Source: Trichopria drosophilae (taxonomy: Eukaryota; Arthropoda; Insecta; Hymenoptera; Diapriidae). From it: 64,000 nucleotides of DNA. This document shows, piece by piece, positions 1 through 10,905 of the stretch (positions are counted from its first letter, which is position 1; every line of letters begins with the position of its first letter). The notes below the pieces were generated by a model. That model was not told the DNA's origin. It worked only from the letters and a program-made list of their open reading frames with translations, and ran no database searches. Made by a program: the position numbers and the translations under genes. The DNA is taken from contig CM059582.1 of NCBI GenBank assembly GCA_030407085.1, forward strand, positions 68,343,501-68,407,500, written 5' to 3'.

Positions 1-124
1 GATAGTAAAAAGCAAGTATGTTCCACAAAAATATGAAGATCCACTTGCCTTTAATAGGAAAAACCAGAATGAAAGGCAAGTGGATCTTCATATTTTTGTG
101 GAACATACTTGCTTTTTTACTATC
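1..124. repeat. Near-perfect inverted repeat (hairpin/MITE)
   Basis: Positions 1-52 and 72-124 are reverse complements over about 52 bases, with one base of difference in an A run. They surround a 19-base loop. No coding potential is seen. It starts at the window edge, so the element may extend to the left. It could be a short MITE or a hairpin-forming small-RNA precursor; sequence alone does not decide. Confidence 0.85.
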
Positions 125-921
125 ATTTTCTAAATAATTTATATCGTTCAAAATTTGCCCGACGTTATATGTTCTTCATATGATGAAACATTCATATTTT
201 TTTGTTTTTTTTCCTACATGTCATCCAAATCCAGATGCATTTTGAGACTTTTTCTAAATTTTTGATATTTAACAGATTGTTAAATTCAAAATTTAGTAAC
301 TTTTTTGAACGTCTAAGGATGGAGGCGCAAAACCTTATTGAGAAGTTCTATGCGCCCCCAAGGACGAAACGTTCAATTTTTAATTAAACCTAGTAACTGT
401 ACTTAGTTGCAGGTTTATGTTTTTCTTAAACATCTTATTGTATGGTGACCGATAAAAACCAAGAAACACAATCAATTAATTTAATGATTTTAATGTATTT
501 AACTACGGTCAAGAAATATTTACGACTACTATACTTAATATCGAACTTCTCCACGTATTTTTACAAACTTCCTAGCAGCAGAATTTTCCCAAAATCACTT
601 ACTCGCTAGTGAATATAATAAGAAATATTTCCGAAAAAAAAACATTGTCTGAGAAATTGCTGGTAATTCTTAAAGATCAGCTCACAATTTTCACGCCTCT
701 TTCCTCGCTTCTGACGTCACAGCCGGTGAACGCCATGACATGTTTCAGGACCCTTAATATGCACTTGGATATTACTATTTTTATGAGATGACGGTCAATT
801 TTTAAAATTTACGGTTTATTAGCCTTTGATTTAAATTGCCGCCTGTATTGTAGTAGTAAAGATGTACTTTGTATTTGTCTTATAAAATGTATTTTATTAT
901 ATTAAATTATTTCAATTTTAG
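125..921. other. No gene recognised; AT-rich
   Basis: Only short spurious frames are present. The 3' end (about 890-921) has a pyrimidine-rich stretch ending in AG, which serves as the acceptor of the next exon. Confidence 0.6.
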
Positions 922-1118
922 CATACATAGAGATAAATTTATCTATCTCAGACAAAGCATTGTAGAATGTCTTCCGTTAGAGAAATCAATAGAGCTCTCC
1001 TATTATGACTCCAATATCAATAATAGCAATGCCAAAGGCTACTTGTACATGAGGTACACAAAGAATAGGATTAATGCGACGGAACTCGGATTAATTTCCA
1101 ATAGCAATAGTAGGCAAG
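922..1118 (+). pseudogene. Exon of interrupted mobile-element-type gene (exon A)
   Basis: This is an open frame of about 65 codons bounded by an acceptor (TTTTAG, ends 921) and a donor (CAAG|GTATAT, 1119). It ends one base into a codon, and the next exon (1195) begins with the two bases that complete it, so the phase agrees and supports the 76-bp intron 1119-1194. The protein is hydrophilic (LRQSIVECLPLEKS near the start, KNRINATELG near the end). The style matches a multicopy insect ORF family that accompanies mobile elements. The biochemical function is unknown to me. Upstream exons are not identified. Confidence 0.55.
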
Positions 1119-1194
1119 GTATATTTTTTGAATTCATGTGTCAGGAAGAACTTTTTGCGTTTTATAAAGCTACATGGTTCCTTATGTACTTCAG

Positions 1195-1360
1195 TTCCGC
1201 AAACTGCAGATATTGCATCACTGACAAATTTGAGTGTAATTAATGAAGAGTCCATACAGTTATGGAAAAGCTCATTCAACGAAAGAAAACAGTTCATGAA
1301 AAAATTAACAGTAGATGAGATAATTCAGAAAATACCAATACTTAAGTCGGAAAGCGGATA
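1195..1360 (+). pseudogene. Exon B, 5' part, cut by the giant foldback insertion
   Basis: The exon follows the acceptor TACTTCAG (ends 1194). It encodes a polar stretch with the motif ESIQLWKSSFNERKQF and then KIPILKSESG. It runs open right up to base 1360, where the 18.8 kb foldback begins. The same frame resumes after the element at 20162 and stays open to a TAA at 20238-20240. The last eight bases (1353-1360) are the left target-site copy. The combination of open frame, phase-correct intron and target duplication supports a true exon that was disrupted by insertion. Confidence 0.65.
1353..1360. repeat. Left target-site duplication of the giant foldback
   Basis: AGCGGATA immediately precedes the left terminus. 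The right copy is AGTGGATA at 20154-20161 (7 of 8 identical). Confidence 0.7.
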
Positions 1361-1619
1361 GTAGATGTAGAGTGACCGGCCGAAATTAGTTCCCGCAGCC
1401 GCCACCAGGCGTCGCCACAGTCGCGGCGCTGTCGCATCATGCGAGGTGGTAGATTCGTGCACTAATTCGTGGTTTGAGTCTCGGAATGACTCGCGGGCCG
1501 ATTTGCGGATTGATTCGCATTTTTTATTTGCTGTTTAGTACGCGGTTCCAAGAGTCTCTCATTGGGAAATCTGATCGTCACTAATGAGGTCATTAAGATG
1601 ACACAAGACTTCGTGGACG

Positions 1620-2430
1620 GTCCCATTAAGTTTTCGAAGATTAATGCTGTAGCGTTATGCATATATCTTTCGATCTTTTAAATGTGCCCTGTTGGGGAAA
1701 TCTCTCTTTCAATATGCCGTTACCGAACTAATTCGGATATTACATATCTTTTTTTGATGAATTGAAAGCGTAGATTTCCATTAATCTAAATACCAGCTTG
1801 AAGCGTAATCTCGTATATCGACGAACTACTTTTTAAATCTCACACAAATTTTAAAAACCTACAATCAGGGCGTTGACCTCTCCCTTGTCATGATGTAAGT
1901 TCGAATTCACCTTTCAGAGTTTTCTCTCGTCGGGGAAATCTATCCATATACTAGCTTGAAGCGTAATCTCGTATATCGACGACCTTTGCCATGTGTCGAA
2001 AACCAAATTTCAAAAGTCGCCTTCATTAAAGGTCAGATATTGCTACATTATAGTCGCTTATGGAAATACATCGTATTCGGTAGGAACCGTATTGAGAGTG
2101 AAAGTAAAATGACCTTCTCCTCGTGCATACACCGTTACCGACCTAATTCGGATGTTACATATCTTTTTTGATGAATTGACAGCGTAGATTTCCATTAGTC
2201 TGAATACCAGTTTGAAGGTGTCTAGCTCAATCTCGTATATCGACGACCTACTTTTTAAATCTCACACAAATTTTAAAAACCTACAATCAGAGCTTTGACC
2301 TCTCCCTTGACAAGCCGTTAGCGTAACTCAATGATCGGGGAAATCTCTCCACCAATATGACAGTCGCACAACCGGTTTGCGGACCTTTCCCTTGACAAGC
2401 CGTTAGCGTAACTCAATGATCTCCAATAGT
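1620..2430 (+). repeat. Reshuffled partial copies of a gene 5' flank (left arm)
   Basis: Blocks such as GATGAATTGAAAGCGTAG, CGTAATCTCGTATATCGACG, CTACAATCAG and GCCGTTAGCGTAACTCAATG recur two or three times in this stretch in changing order. Parts match 62380-62780, the region upstream of the long gene copy at the right edge of the window. The ORF at 1956-2171 lies wholly in this repeat and is probably not a gene. The mirror is about 19085-19895. Confidence 0.75.
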
Positions 2431-2809
2431 GACGAAACCGCTAAGTCCCTTCACACAAAACCGCTTAGACCATTTTAAAATTAATATAGAAAAGCCTCTA
2501 AGCAAGTCTCAACGCGTTCAAAAGACCTGGTGTCGACCCCCTGATGCGCGGAAACCTTTTCCTCGTGCGTTCTACTATCATCTCTCTAGCTCTCGCATAC
2601 TCTTTCTTAGATCCATTAACATTAGCAGTATACCGTTTTCACGGTCGTCGATTATCCGTCGATCACTTATTCACCGTACATTTGTTTTCTCGAAACACTC
2701 GAAATTGTATACAGATCCAGACATCGTTTCAAAGGAATGTCGCGTTCCTGTGTCTATGTTTGACAGCATGTAAGTACCTCTATTTCAAATATTATATTTC
2801 TACATCAAT

Positions 2810-3070
2810 ATGGTAGATGTCTAAAAGATTTTGTCGTCATGGGAAGAGGCCTTGAAGAAGGTTTACAACACTCTTGAAGAAGACGCTACTGAGGATCATT
2901 TTTCCAACTTCATTCGAGAATCCATCGCAAAGATTGACAAACTCAATGCATTCTCAAGGGCCAATCCTCACATTCCCAATGGGATGAAGATATCGTTGGG
3001 GACACGTATTCATTGCATCACGGTACAGAGGGTTACAGCTGCTCACAGATTAATTAGCGTATCTCAATGA
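2810..3070 (+). pseudogene. Truncated N-terminus of the family seen intact at 63226
   Basis: An ATG at 2810 is aligned with the ATG of the 63226 gene. The 5th codon here is TAA, caused by a small compensated indel. After that the frame is open (SSWEEALKKVYNTLEEDATE) and matches the first ~80 residues of the longer copy, including TNPHIPNG/ANPHIPNG. Homology stops at about 3047, where unrelated repeat sequence begins, and the frame ends at 3070. It is therefore a 5' fragment with a stop near its start. The upstream sequence, including GTCGCGTTCCTGTGTCTATG, is also shared. Confidence 0.85.
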
Positions 3071-3720
3071 TCTCCAATAGAGACAAAACCGTCGAGTCCC
3101 TTCACCCAAGACCATTTTGAAATTAACGTAGAAAAGCCGCTAAGCAAGTCTCAACGCGTTCAAAAGACCTGGCGCCGGCCCCCTAATATTGTTATAAAAA
3201 TGTCCAGCCTTTAGATGGTCATTGCAAACGGCGTCTTTCTAATGCGTGATCTTAAGAAATTAGTTCATAAATATTGAAAAGTACTGGCTGTTACACATTA
3301 GTATTGTCATGTGAGGAATGTCGAAAAAAAAATTGCAAAAGCAATTCATTAAAGGTCAGCTATTGCTACATCATATTCGCTTCTCGATGCCTATGTGGAA
3401 ATACAGCGTAGGTTAGGAACCGTATTTTGAATGTGAACATAAAATTCTAATAATGACCTTTTCCTCCTGCGTGCTACTACCATCTCTCTTGCTCTCTAGT
3501 ACCCGTCGGTCGATTATACCGTTATCACGGTCATCGAAAGCGCCGATTACCAGCCGATCATTTTCACCATATATTTTCCATGTATACAGGTTCAGACGCG
3601 TTTAAAGTCATTGCGCAATTTCATCAAAAGATATACCAAGTAACACATTTTCTCTTTCCAAACTTTTTAGACAACCTCCACCATAATAGAAAGGAGATGA
3701 TCTCAATTCCGTATTTTAAC
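3071..3720 (+). repeat. Another copy of the same 5' flank (left arm)
   Basis: Sequence around 3220-3700 (ATTAAAGGTCAG, TACCATCTCTCTTGCTCTC, GTATACAGGTTCAGACG) matches 62290-63060 and 1990-2700. The arm thus contains several 5' flanks but only one gene stub. Confidence 0.75.
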
Positions 3721-4312
3721 TAGGAATAACCTGGCGGACCACCTGTAGGCCAACTCACCCCTTTGTTAACAAAAGCAACATAAATAAATAAATAAATAAT
3801 TTATAATAATAATATTTAAATAATAATAAATTTCACATAATCCGAATAGCGTGTATTAAAATGTATAATATAGAAATGATGGAAGAAGCTAGCAGTAATT
3901 AGAAAGAGAGGATGACACGCTTATTCCCTACGCATTTATCTATTCACGGTATTTACGTGTTTTCATGACGTTCGAGCCATAGCTATACGAGTTTGGACAC
4001 GTGGGTAATGTAATTAATCAGGTTCCTGACCGTTTTTTTAATGTGTGTACAATTTACACATCTTAAACATCGCCATACAAGTTTCGACCTGTTAATTATC
4101 CGTAGACTTTACTATACGGTAACAATGAATCTGACTTCTCACAAGTCACGAACACATATGAGTATCGACTTGCTTCTAATATAATTAATTAACCTTCATT
4201 TAATATTTCCCACTTTTAAAATTTCTGAGAATAAGAAGATCGAAATGACGACGTAAAAATCTAAGAGAAGCGTGTAAAATTCAACAGTTTCTTTCTATCT
4301 TTACGCACAGTT
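3721..4312. other. No gene; short AAAT simple repeat
   Basis: An (AAAT)n tract lies near 3780-3810, followed by AT-rich sequence. I see no supported feature. Mirror: about 17200-17795. Confidence 0.6.
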
Positions 4313-5160
4313 TTGTGTCTTTTAAGTAAAAAGTTAAAGGAAATGATAATGCTGCCATCTTTTGGTATGTTTAAAGAGATTGCAGAATCTGCGTGTTGCA
4401 GAATGAAATATGCGGGTGCATCTAAAATGCATAGATTCATCGTAGGCTGCCATCATACACTTGCTGATATGAGTGGCTATGGAGCGATTACAATTGAATA
4501 TGAGGTTCTTGAAAATTGAATCTAGTTGACAATTAACCTTATTATCGCCATACAAAAGAATATGAAAGTGGAATTGTTAAATATTACCGCGCAGCTACTG
4601 CAAAGCGAAAGCAATCTCGCTATTTTTAAAATACCTATACTGCCATTACTAGACATCCCTCTGAAATTAACACTTTGCATAGTCTTTAATCATAGGCGGT
4701 TGTCTATCTGCGGTATCATCACTCGTTTCAAAACGTTTATTGACGACATTCACGTAAATCTGGATGCATTTGCATTGTGAGGGGTAAGCATGACCATACT
4801 TTTTCAATTTCACGTTCTGCAAACGTTGACATGAAATCTATAGGTAGACTCGATGTCTTTTGTTTCCATTAATGCAAGACGTTTCACTTCATAGTAAATT
4901 CTCATTGACCTTTGAAGAGATGCAGGCTAGTCTTGAAGATTTTACAGTATACAATTTTAAAGCATTTTAATATTTTCTTTAGCACACTTTCCGTTAAATG
5001 TATGATTTTCGCAATTTATTGAAAATCGACGCTGTTGTTGTCCTATGAGTTTCGGTAGAGATGGACAGGCTAATATATCTATATCGACAATATTGTCAGC
5101 ATCTAAAATTTCCTGCAACCTATGTCTTTTATTTGTCTGCGCCTTTTATGTATAGCTTGT
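4313..5160 (-). pseudogene. Degraded ORF remnants (left arm)
   Basis: The minus strand contains several short frames with coding-like residue use. One (from about 5140 down to 4960) reads RLQEILDADNIVDIDILACP, and another near 4790 reads FAEREIEEVWSCLPLTMQMH. They are separated by stops and frame changes. I do not recognise the family. The mirror copy (16385-17193, +) lacks about 32 bp inside the first frame and shifts out of it, so the gene decayed or diverged independently in the two arms. Confidence 0.35.
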
Positions 5161-5174
5161 GAGCACATGTAACG

Positions 5175-5689
5175 ATGTCTTCTGTTACGTCCTACGTAAC
5201 CTTCCAAATTTACAAATTACGGGAATCCCCGAAACCACATAGAGAATACCATTATAGCGCCCTCAAGTCCCATGAACTACAAACCCAAAAAAAATTCGAT
5301 GGTAAATCAAACACCTTTTCCTTTCCAAGTCTCGGACAAAGTCAATCCCTGCATTACCTACAAATAAAAAATTAAACCAAATCCAAAAATTATACGCATC
5401 TGACAATTTTCTTTTTTTTTTACTATTAAGAAATAAATAATTTTAAAATCTAAACAATTTCTTTATTCATTATTATTTAAAAACTGTTCCATGACCTAAA
5501 TCATAGAGAAACTTCAAAATGCTACGTTCTAAAAAAAGAACACGTATAAAGAGCCCACTGTTCTTCGACAGTCCTAAAAGCAATAAAAATCACATACATA
5601 CCCACATACATACAAGTCGACCACACCCAACGCTTACGTCAACTCTAAAAATAAGAAAAAGAAATAAATACCATCCGTTTTTATTATAA
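5175..5689. other. No recognised gene between remnants and tandem repeats
   Basis: AT-rich sequence with a short frame at 5175-5375 that I cannot support as a gene. Mirror: 15850-16363. Confidence 0.5.
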
Positions 5690-6620
5690 AAAGAACCATC
5701 AAATTCCAGGGCAGCTTAGACAAATATGGATTCCATTTTTTGTTTAAAAAAATAGAAAATACCACCGTTAATATTCATAGAATCTATAAAAATAAATATA
5801 CATAAATGAACGGAAAAAGTAGAAAAATTGTTAATATAAAATTGCAAAAACGTGTTTACCCAATCGACATTTTTTTTACAAAAACAAATTTTAATTAACA
5901 AAATTTGTTACGCCGTTTAATATTTTACAACAATCATTCTTTAAAAAAAACAATAGCTATATAAATCCTACAATTTCCGTTCATTTTTGTATAAACTACC
6001 GCTAAAAATAGTACTAAATTATATAACTGAAACCAGCAGATTTCAGAACAGCTTAGAATACAATTTGTTTAAAAAATAGAGAACACCACCGTTCATATTT
6101 GTAAAACTTGTAAATATACATAAATAAACGGAGAAAGTAGAAGATTCATAATTTAAAATTGCAAAAATACATCTACAAAAAAATGTACAGTTTTACAGCA
6201 ACAAATTTTAATTAACAAAATTGTTGCACTTTTTAGTATTTTACCAAAATCTTTTTTTTCCATAACAATATTTCTATAAATCCTACAATTTCCATTCATT
6301 TTCATATAAACTACCGCTAAAAATAGTACTAAATTATATAACTGAAACCAGCAGATTTCAGAACAGCTTAGAATACAATTTGTTTAAAAAATAGAGAACA
6401 CCACCGTTCATATTTGTAAAACATGTAAATATACCTAAATAAACGGAGAAAGTAGAAGATGCATAATTTAAAATTGCAAAAATACATCTACAAAAAAATG
6501 TACAGTTTTACAGCAACAAATTTTAATTAACAAAATTGTTGCACTTTTTAGTATTTTACCAAAATCTTTTTTTCCATAACAATAGTTCTATAAATCCGAC
6601 AACTTCCGTTCATTTTTGTA
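5690..6620 (+). repeat. Three ~315-bp tandem repeats (left arm)
   Basis: CTACCGCTAAAAATAGTACT recurs at about 5996 and 6311 (period 315). The unit at 5690-5990 is more diverged, and a partial unit follows at about 6610. Each unit includes AATTTTAATTAACAAAAT and CAGATTTCAGAACAGCTTAG. Mirror: 14925-15850 on the opposite strand. Confidence 0.85.
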
Positions 6621-6797
6621 TGAACTACTGATAAAATATCACAAAATTATCCAACATAAAAAATCAACAAAAATTAGTGTAAATAGTAACAATTGAAAAT
6701 CGCCGGAAAATAGTAAAAAAATGTTCACGACTACTGTTGTAATTGGAAACCTCTCCCACCTATTAAAACCCGAAAATTTTCTTGGTGGGACACATAG

Positions 6798-6805
6798 TAT
6801 AAATA
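6798..6805 (+). promoter_or_regulatory. TATA box of the spliced arm gene (left)
   Basis: TATAAATA, with a candidate initiator TCAATC about 25-30 bases downstream. The leader that follows contains a 28-bp direct repeat (AGTCGTTCCGAGAGTTCGAC twice, 6894-6945). Confidence 0.6.
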
Positions 6806-6828
6806 CCACCTTCAAATACTCAATCTCT

Positions 6829-7329
6829 CTCTGTGTTCTACACTCTGTTCCTGGCCCTCGTTCCCTTCATCCTTGACTCTTTCTCTCGTCCAGTAGTCGT
6901 TCCGAGAGTTCGACATCCCATAGTCGTTCCGAGAGTTCGACATCCCGGCCACCCTAACCCCTTTTCTTTCTAAAGCAAGAAAAAAAAGGAGAAAAACAAA
7001 GCGGAGGTTTCCACCTGCCAGTTCGGCAGAAAAAAATATCCAGTCTTCGGATATCAATTCTCAGGCTTCCACCCGGCAGTTCGGCAGAAAATATTCAGTC
7101 TTCGAATATCGATTGACACCCCGTGGTCTTCAATCAAGAACTATCGTCGCACAAACAAAGTAAGTATTCCTCCCTTACGATTACCTTTTCCCAATCCCTC
7201 CACATTCCTTTGCCCGTAAAGAGACGAAAGTTTGATTAGTGCTTCAGCACTAATCCCCCTTAATTTTTTTTATTTATTATTATTTTGCTTTTTGAGACGA
7301 CAGTGCTGAGTCTCCCGTCAATATTTTTT

Positions 7330-7390
<61 letters not shown>

Positions 7391-7920
7391 CTTCTTTTTA
7401 TTTGACTACAAGGGAGGACAGCACCGCAGGGAACATTTTTTTTATTCAGAGATTCAGGTCGCTCTTTTGCTAGCCCATGGCAGGCGAATAAGCGACACGA
7501 ATCAGTAGGGAAATTAGGAACCCTCCGCGTTTTTTTATTGTTGTACTTTTTATTTTTCTATTTTTTTTTTGTTTATTATTATTTACAGACAAAACAACAC
7601 ATGTTTCATTTCCTTAGTCCCTTCCTTCAAATCACCGTTTCTGGTAACTAAAGATTTAATTCTTTTCCTTTACAGTGGGACGAAATAAACCACGGATCTA
7701 CTATAAAAACAGGAAACGAGCCCTAGAACGTGCCATCCGGGAAGCCGCCGCCGAATACGCCTCGTCCCCCAAAATAAATTTTCAAAAACCTCCACGTAAA
7801 TTTCCTGAAATACAGGAATACAAACCGACTGCACCTCCCCGAGATCCCACTCTAGACCCTCCTCTCCCGACTTCCCCCTTACCCTCACCAAGGGAATTAT
7901 TCGCCCCCAATAAAAAATAA
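6829..7920 (+). CDS. Spliced small gene; start codon made by splicing (left copy)
   Basis: Predicted exon 1 is about 6829-7160, the intron 7161-7675 (AAA|GTAAGT ... TTTACAG), and exon 2 starts at 7676. The coding join is 7160 plus 7676-7920. The last base of exon 1 (A) and the first two of exon 2 (TG) form the only ATG, because the roughly 330-base leader has none. The product is 81-82 residues: a basic N-terminus (MGRNKPRIYYKNRKRALERA) with a likely amphipathic helix, then a proline-rich C-terminus with PTAPP and repeated PLP/SPLPSP. Several AATAAA signals (7924, 7957) follow the TAA. I do not recognise the family. A nucleic-acid-binding role for the basic end is inference only. The mirror copy keeps the same splice sites and frame with 3 substitutions, suggesting recent origin or constraint. 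Confidence 0.55.
7332..7389. repeat. (TA)n microsatellite in the left-arm intron
   Basis: About 29 TA units inside the intron of the spliced gene. The mirror tract at 14185-14205 has only about 10 units, so the arms are distinct loci and not an assembly duplicate of one sequence. Confidence 0.95.
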
Positions 7921-8048
7921 ATTAATAAATTTGTAAATTCATTTGATTTTCTTCTAAATAAATTGTATTTTAAAATCGAGTTCAAATTATTGTGTTTTTT
8001 CCTAGTCACTTCATTTTCAGCGCAGCAGCCCCGTTCACCTTTACCCGA

Positions 8049-8068
8049 AGTCGACCTTTTGGTCGACT
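8049..8068. repeat. Perfect 8-bp stem, 4-base loop hairpin (left)
   Basis: AGTCGACC TTTT GGTCGACT, about 130 bp after the stop of the spliced gene, in a GC-richer block (about 8020-8100) flanked by TTTTTCCTAG and CAC|GTAAGTATC. That block may be a further exon. Mirror at 13506-13525. Confidence 0.6.
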
Positions 8069-8100
8069 CGCCCTTTCCACGACCATCCTGGGATACACGT

Positions 8101-9794
8101 AAGTATCACTAGTCTGGACGTAACACTTCCAACGTTTCGTTGATTCCATCAAAGGGTATATCGCCCGATTCCAATCGTAGACCATGATAATTGTGCATTA
8201 ACCAATTGTTATACGTTCAAAACGTACTTTACTACATCACTGTCGGAAATATCCATAATGCACATTTCCTTCGATATAAACTGATTACCAGATCCGGGGA
8301 ATCCTTGCACGTCGACAATATTCTACATTTCTAGTATCTAATACTGATTTGCGTGTCCCCTTTATTAATTGACGCATCATTCTCTCTCACACACACTCTT
8401 TGCCACTTCCACTTATGGCGTGGTACCTCTAACTTATGGGTATATGTCGTACCTTATTCTCTCTAGATCGTAGCATCTCTTCGTAAAATCCTATGAATCG
8501 GAAATCAAATCAGAGTGTAACAAAAACGTCGATTCTTCAGCGCGCCAATACTTGAGATTTTCGATAGTTTGTGAGTTACGATACTGAGATGATGAAGAAG
8601 TTAACCGTAATATTAAATCGTTTCAAGTACTAGCACCAGTATGATGGTTACCGCACTTTCACAATTGAATAAATCTTTTCTACGATATTCGATCTAATTG
8701 AAATGTGCATAGACGTATGAATACAAGTATCGATTGGTTTATAATACAATTGAGCGTGCCAAAGATCTCTAAATTTTAAATAAAAAATGATCAGTCATTA
8801 ACTTGACATCCTTTAAACAATTAATTTTTGTATGTATATTAAATAGCGATACACTGCAGTCTTAAATCAAATAATTAAAATCATTACATCTTAAAGTCAG
8901 TCCATGCATAAATCTTACATGGTCTAAGTCATCTTATCTACACTACATCTTTCTTTCTGTAAATGCAAAACAAAACGAAAGACACCAAAGTATTTATCAT
9001 TATGATAATAACAAATTCTTTCACATTAGAACCGCATCTAATAGCCCACATAAGGTCGCCTTATTCGTAGTGAATTTAACTTTCGAACTGTCATCTTTAA
9101 TTGTCGATCATTCTCTCGCTCTCTCTCATTAGCTACCGATTTGTTGCATCTATACGAATACTCTTACATCAAATCGAGTCGTATGCACATTCTTGTGTTG
9201 TAACATTCACACGACTATGGAATGAAATTCATTCTGAAAACCCAACAAGTACAAGCGTAAATGTATTTTAATACTAACGAATGGTATACCTCTTGATTCG
9301 AAATTGTATGTAGCGTAACCGACATGACTATTTAATTCCGTTTACAGTAATGATTTGGAGATTCACACCGCACGAAACGTTGTTATATTTGACAGATTTT
9401 TGCTACTTCCACATTGTAATCTTAATTAGTTAACTAAGTTATTCACGTACCAATACTATTGTTATATGTAGGTATTTTGTTAAATATATTGCCATAAGGA
9501 GAATGTCCTCCTATCCATCATACCTAGTGTAATACCAAAAGACACAAGTCATTATATCAATAAATAATTTTCATAGTAATAAATTAACCTTTAAAAACTT
9601 CTCATGTTTTCACATCATGTACTAAAATTTCAGATTATTATTATTATTATTAATATTGAATCGTTTATAGAACTGATGTTTTCTTACATAATCACTTAAA
9701 AAGACTGCTACCGTATATGAAATATAAGACTAAACAACAATTCAACATGAAGACATGCATAGATTAATTCTATTTAAAACATTAGTCATTTTGA
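8101..9794. other. Inner part of left arm; nothing recognised
   Basis: No frame over 60 codons and no family signature. Its mirror (11780-13470) is nearly identical. Conservation between arms is therefore not due to coding. Confidence 0.6.
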
Positions 9795-9807
9795 TGAATG
9801 ATGACGA

Positions 9808-9884
9808 TTACTCAATTGATGATTGAGGGTGGATGATCCCTCTCCCCCCACCTCCCTTTCCACCCTCAATCATCAATTGAGTAA
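9808..9884. repeat. 26-bp perfect stem-loop at the arm/spacer boundary
   Basis: 9808-9833 and 9859-9884 are exact reverse complements with a C-rich 25-base loop. It lies 13 bp inside the spacer, just past the point where arm homology ends. Confidence 0.85.
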
Positions 9885-10126
9885 CCGACAAAAATCGTAA
9901 TATTTAAGTATAATTTCAAAATCGTGTCAGCAAACGTGCAGAAATTTATGATACCTTTTGTGTGTGAGAGAGAAATAATGTAAGTGTCAAATAAATGATG
10001 TATGTATTACACAAAAACTGACCAACTCAAGCAATGTCGTAAACAAATAAAAGAACCAAATCTTCGACGGCCGAAATAACGGAAATTATGTCCTTTGATT
10101 GTCAATCTTAATTATTAGTAAAGTGC

Positions 10127-10905
10127 TCGTTAATATCTGGAGTAGCTGCAATTTTTATCTTTAAAATATGAAATACACGATTACGCCATAGTCGAAAGGT
10201 ATGTGCTATGGAAATATTGAAACTATATAGATGAAGTTAAGGAATATTAATAGTGTGAGGAATGTTAGCAGAGACGATACGAAATAAACTTATAATATGA
10301 GAAAGCTACTGAGATATAAATGGAAAATTCAAAATAATTACAAATTTTGAAAGTGAATACTACGATTGAGATGTATTATGTTAGAAGAAGAATATCAGTG
10401 AGAGTATAATGTAATACTGGGAAAGTAATAATGTATATAAAATTATTATTAATTATGAGTAAGGGTTTAATTAATGCCTTGAGCAGAAAGTATCTTTAAA
10501 AAATAAATATTATTCGTATATTCTACACGTTTAAGTGTGTACAGTATGAAATAAGACGGTAGATTGTTGTACTCTCAGAGTCGAAAGAAAATACTTAGAG
10601 TAATCTTTAGAGAATAAATGTGTTCAAACATATGGATTGGAAAATATGCAAATTTCACGCATAAAATATTAGTTAACTAACGTTTCCAATATAAGATAAG
10701 TAAGATGCAGAACACAGTAAACTTGTAAGAGAAGTTTAGACTCGGAGAAATATTTCAAGTATAATAATAAATTTGAAGTGAAAATATTATCTCGATTATT
10801 TGCTAGATGTTTTTGGTATAGGTAGAATATTAGTGTAGGTATTAGTTCTTAGTAACGTGTTCGTTAATATCTGGAGTGGCTACAATTTATCTTTAAAATA
10901 TGAAT
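10127..10905 (+). repeat. Pair of ~50-bp direct repeats in the spacer
   Basis: GTTAATATCTGGAGTAGCTG (10130) and GTTAATATCTGGAGTGGCTA (10860) start blocks that stay similar through TATCTTTAAAATATGAA. Confidence 0.7.

Larger units (their letters stand above)
1361..9794 (+). repeat. Left arm of giant foldback
   Basis: It mirrors 11780-20153. The coordinate sum of paired bases is 21514 at the outer end and 21574 at the inner end, so net indels between arms total only about 60 bp. In outer-to-inner order it holds: reshuffled gene 5' flanks, the truncated gene copy, a second 5' flank, degraded ORFs, 315-bp tandem repeats, the spliced small gene, and about 1.7 kb without recognisable content. Confidence 0.9.
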
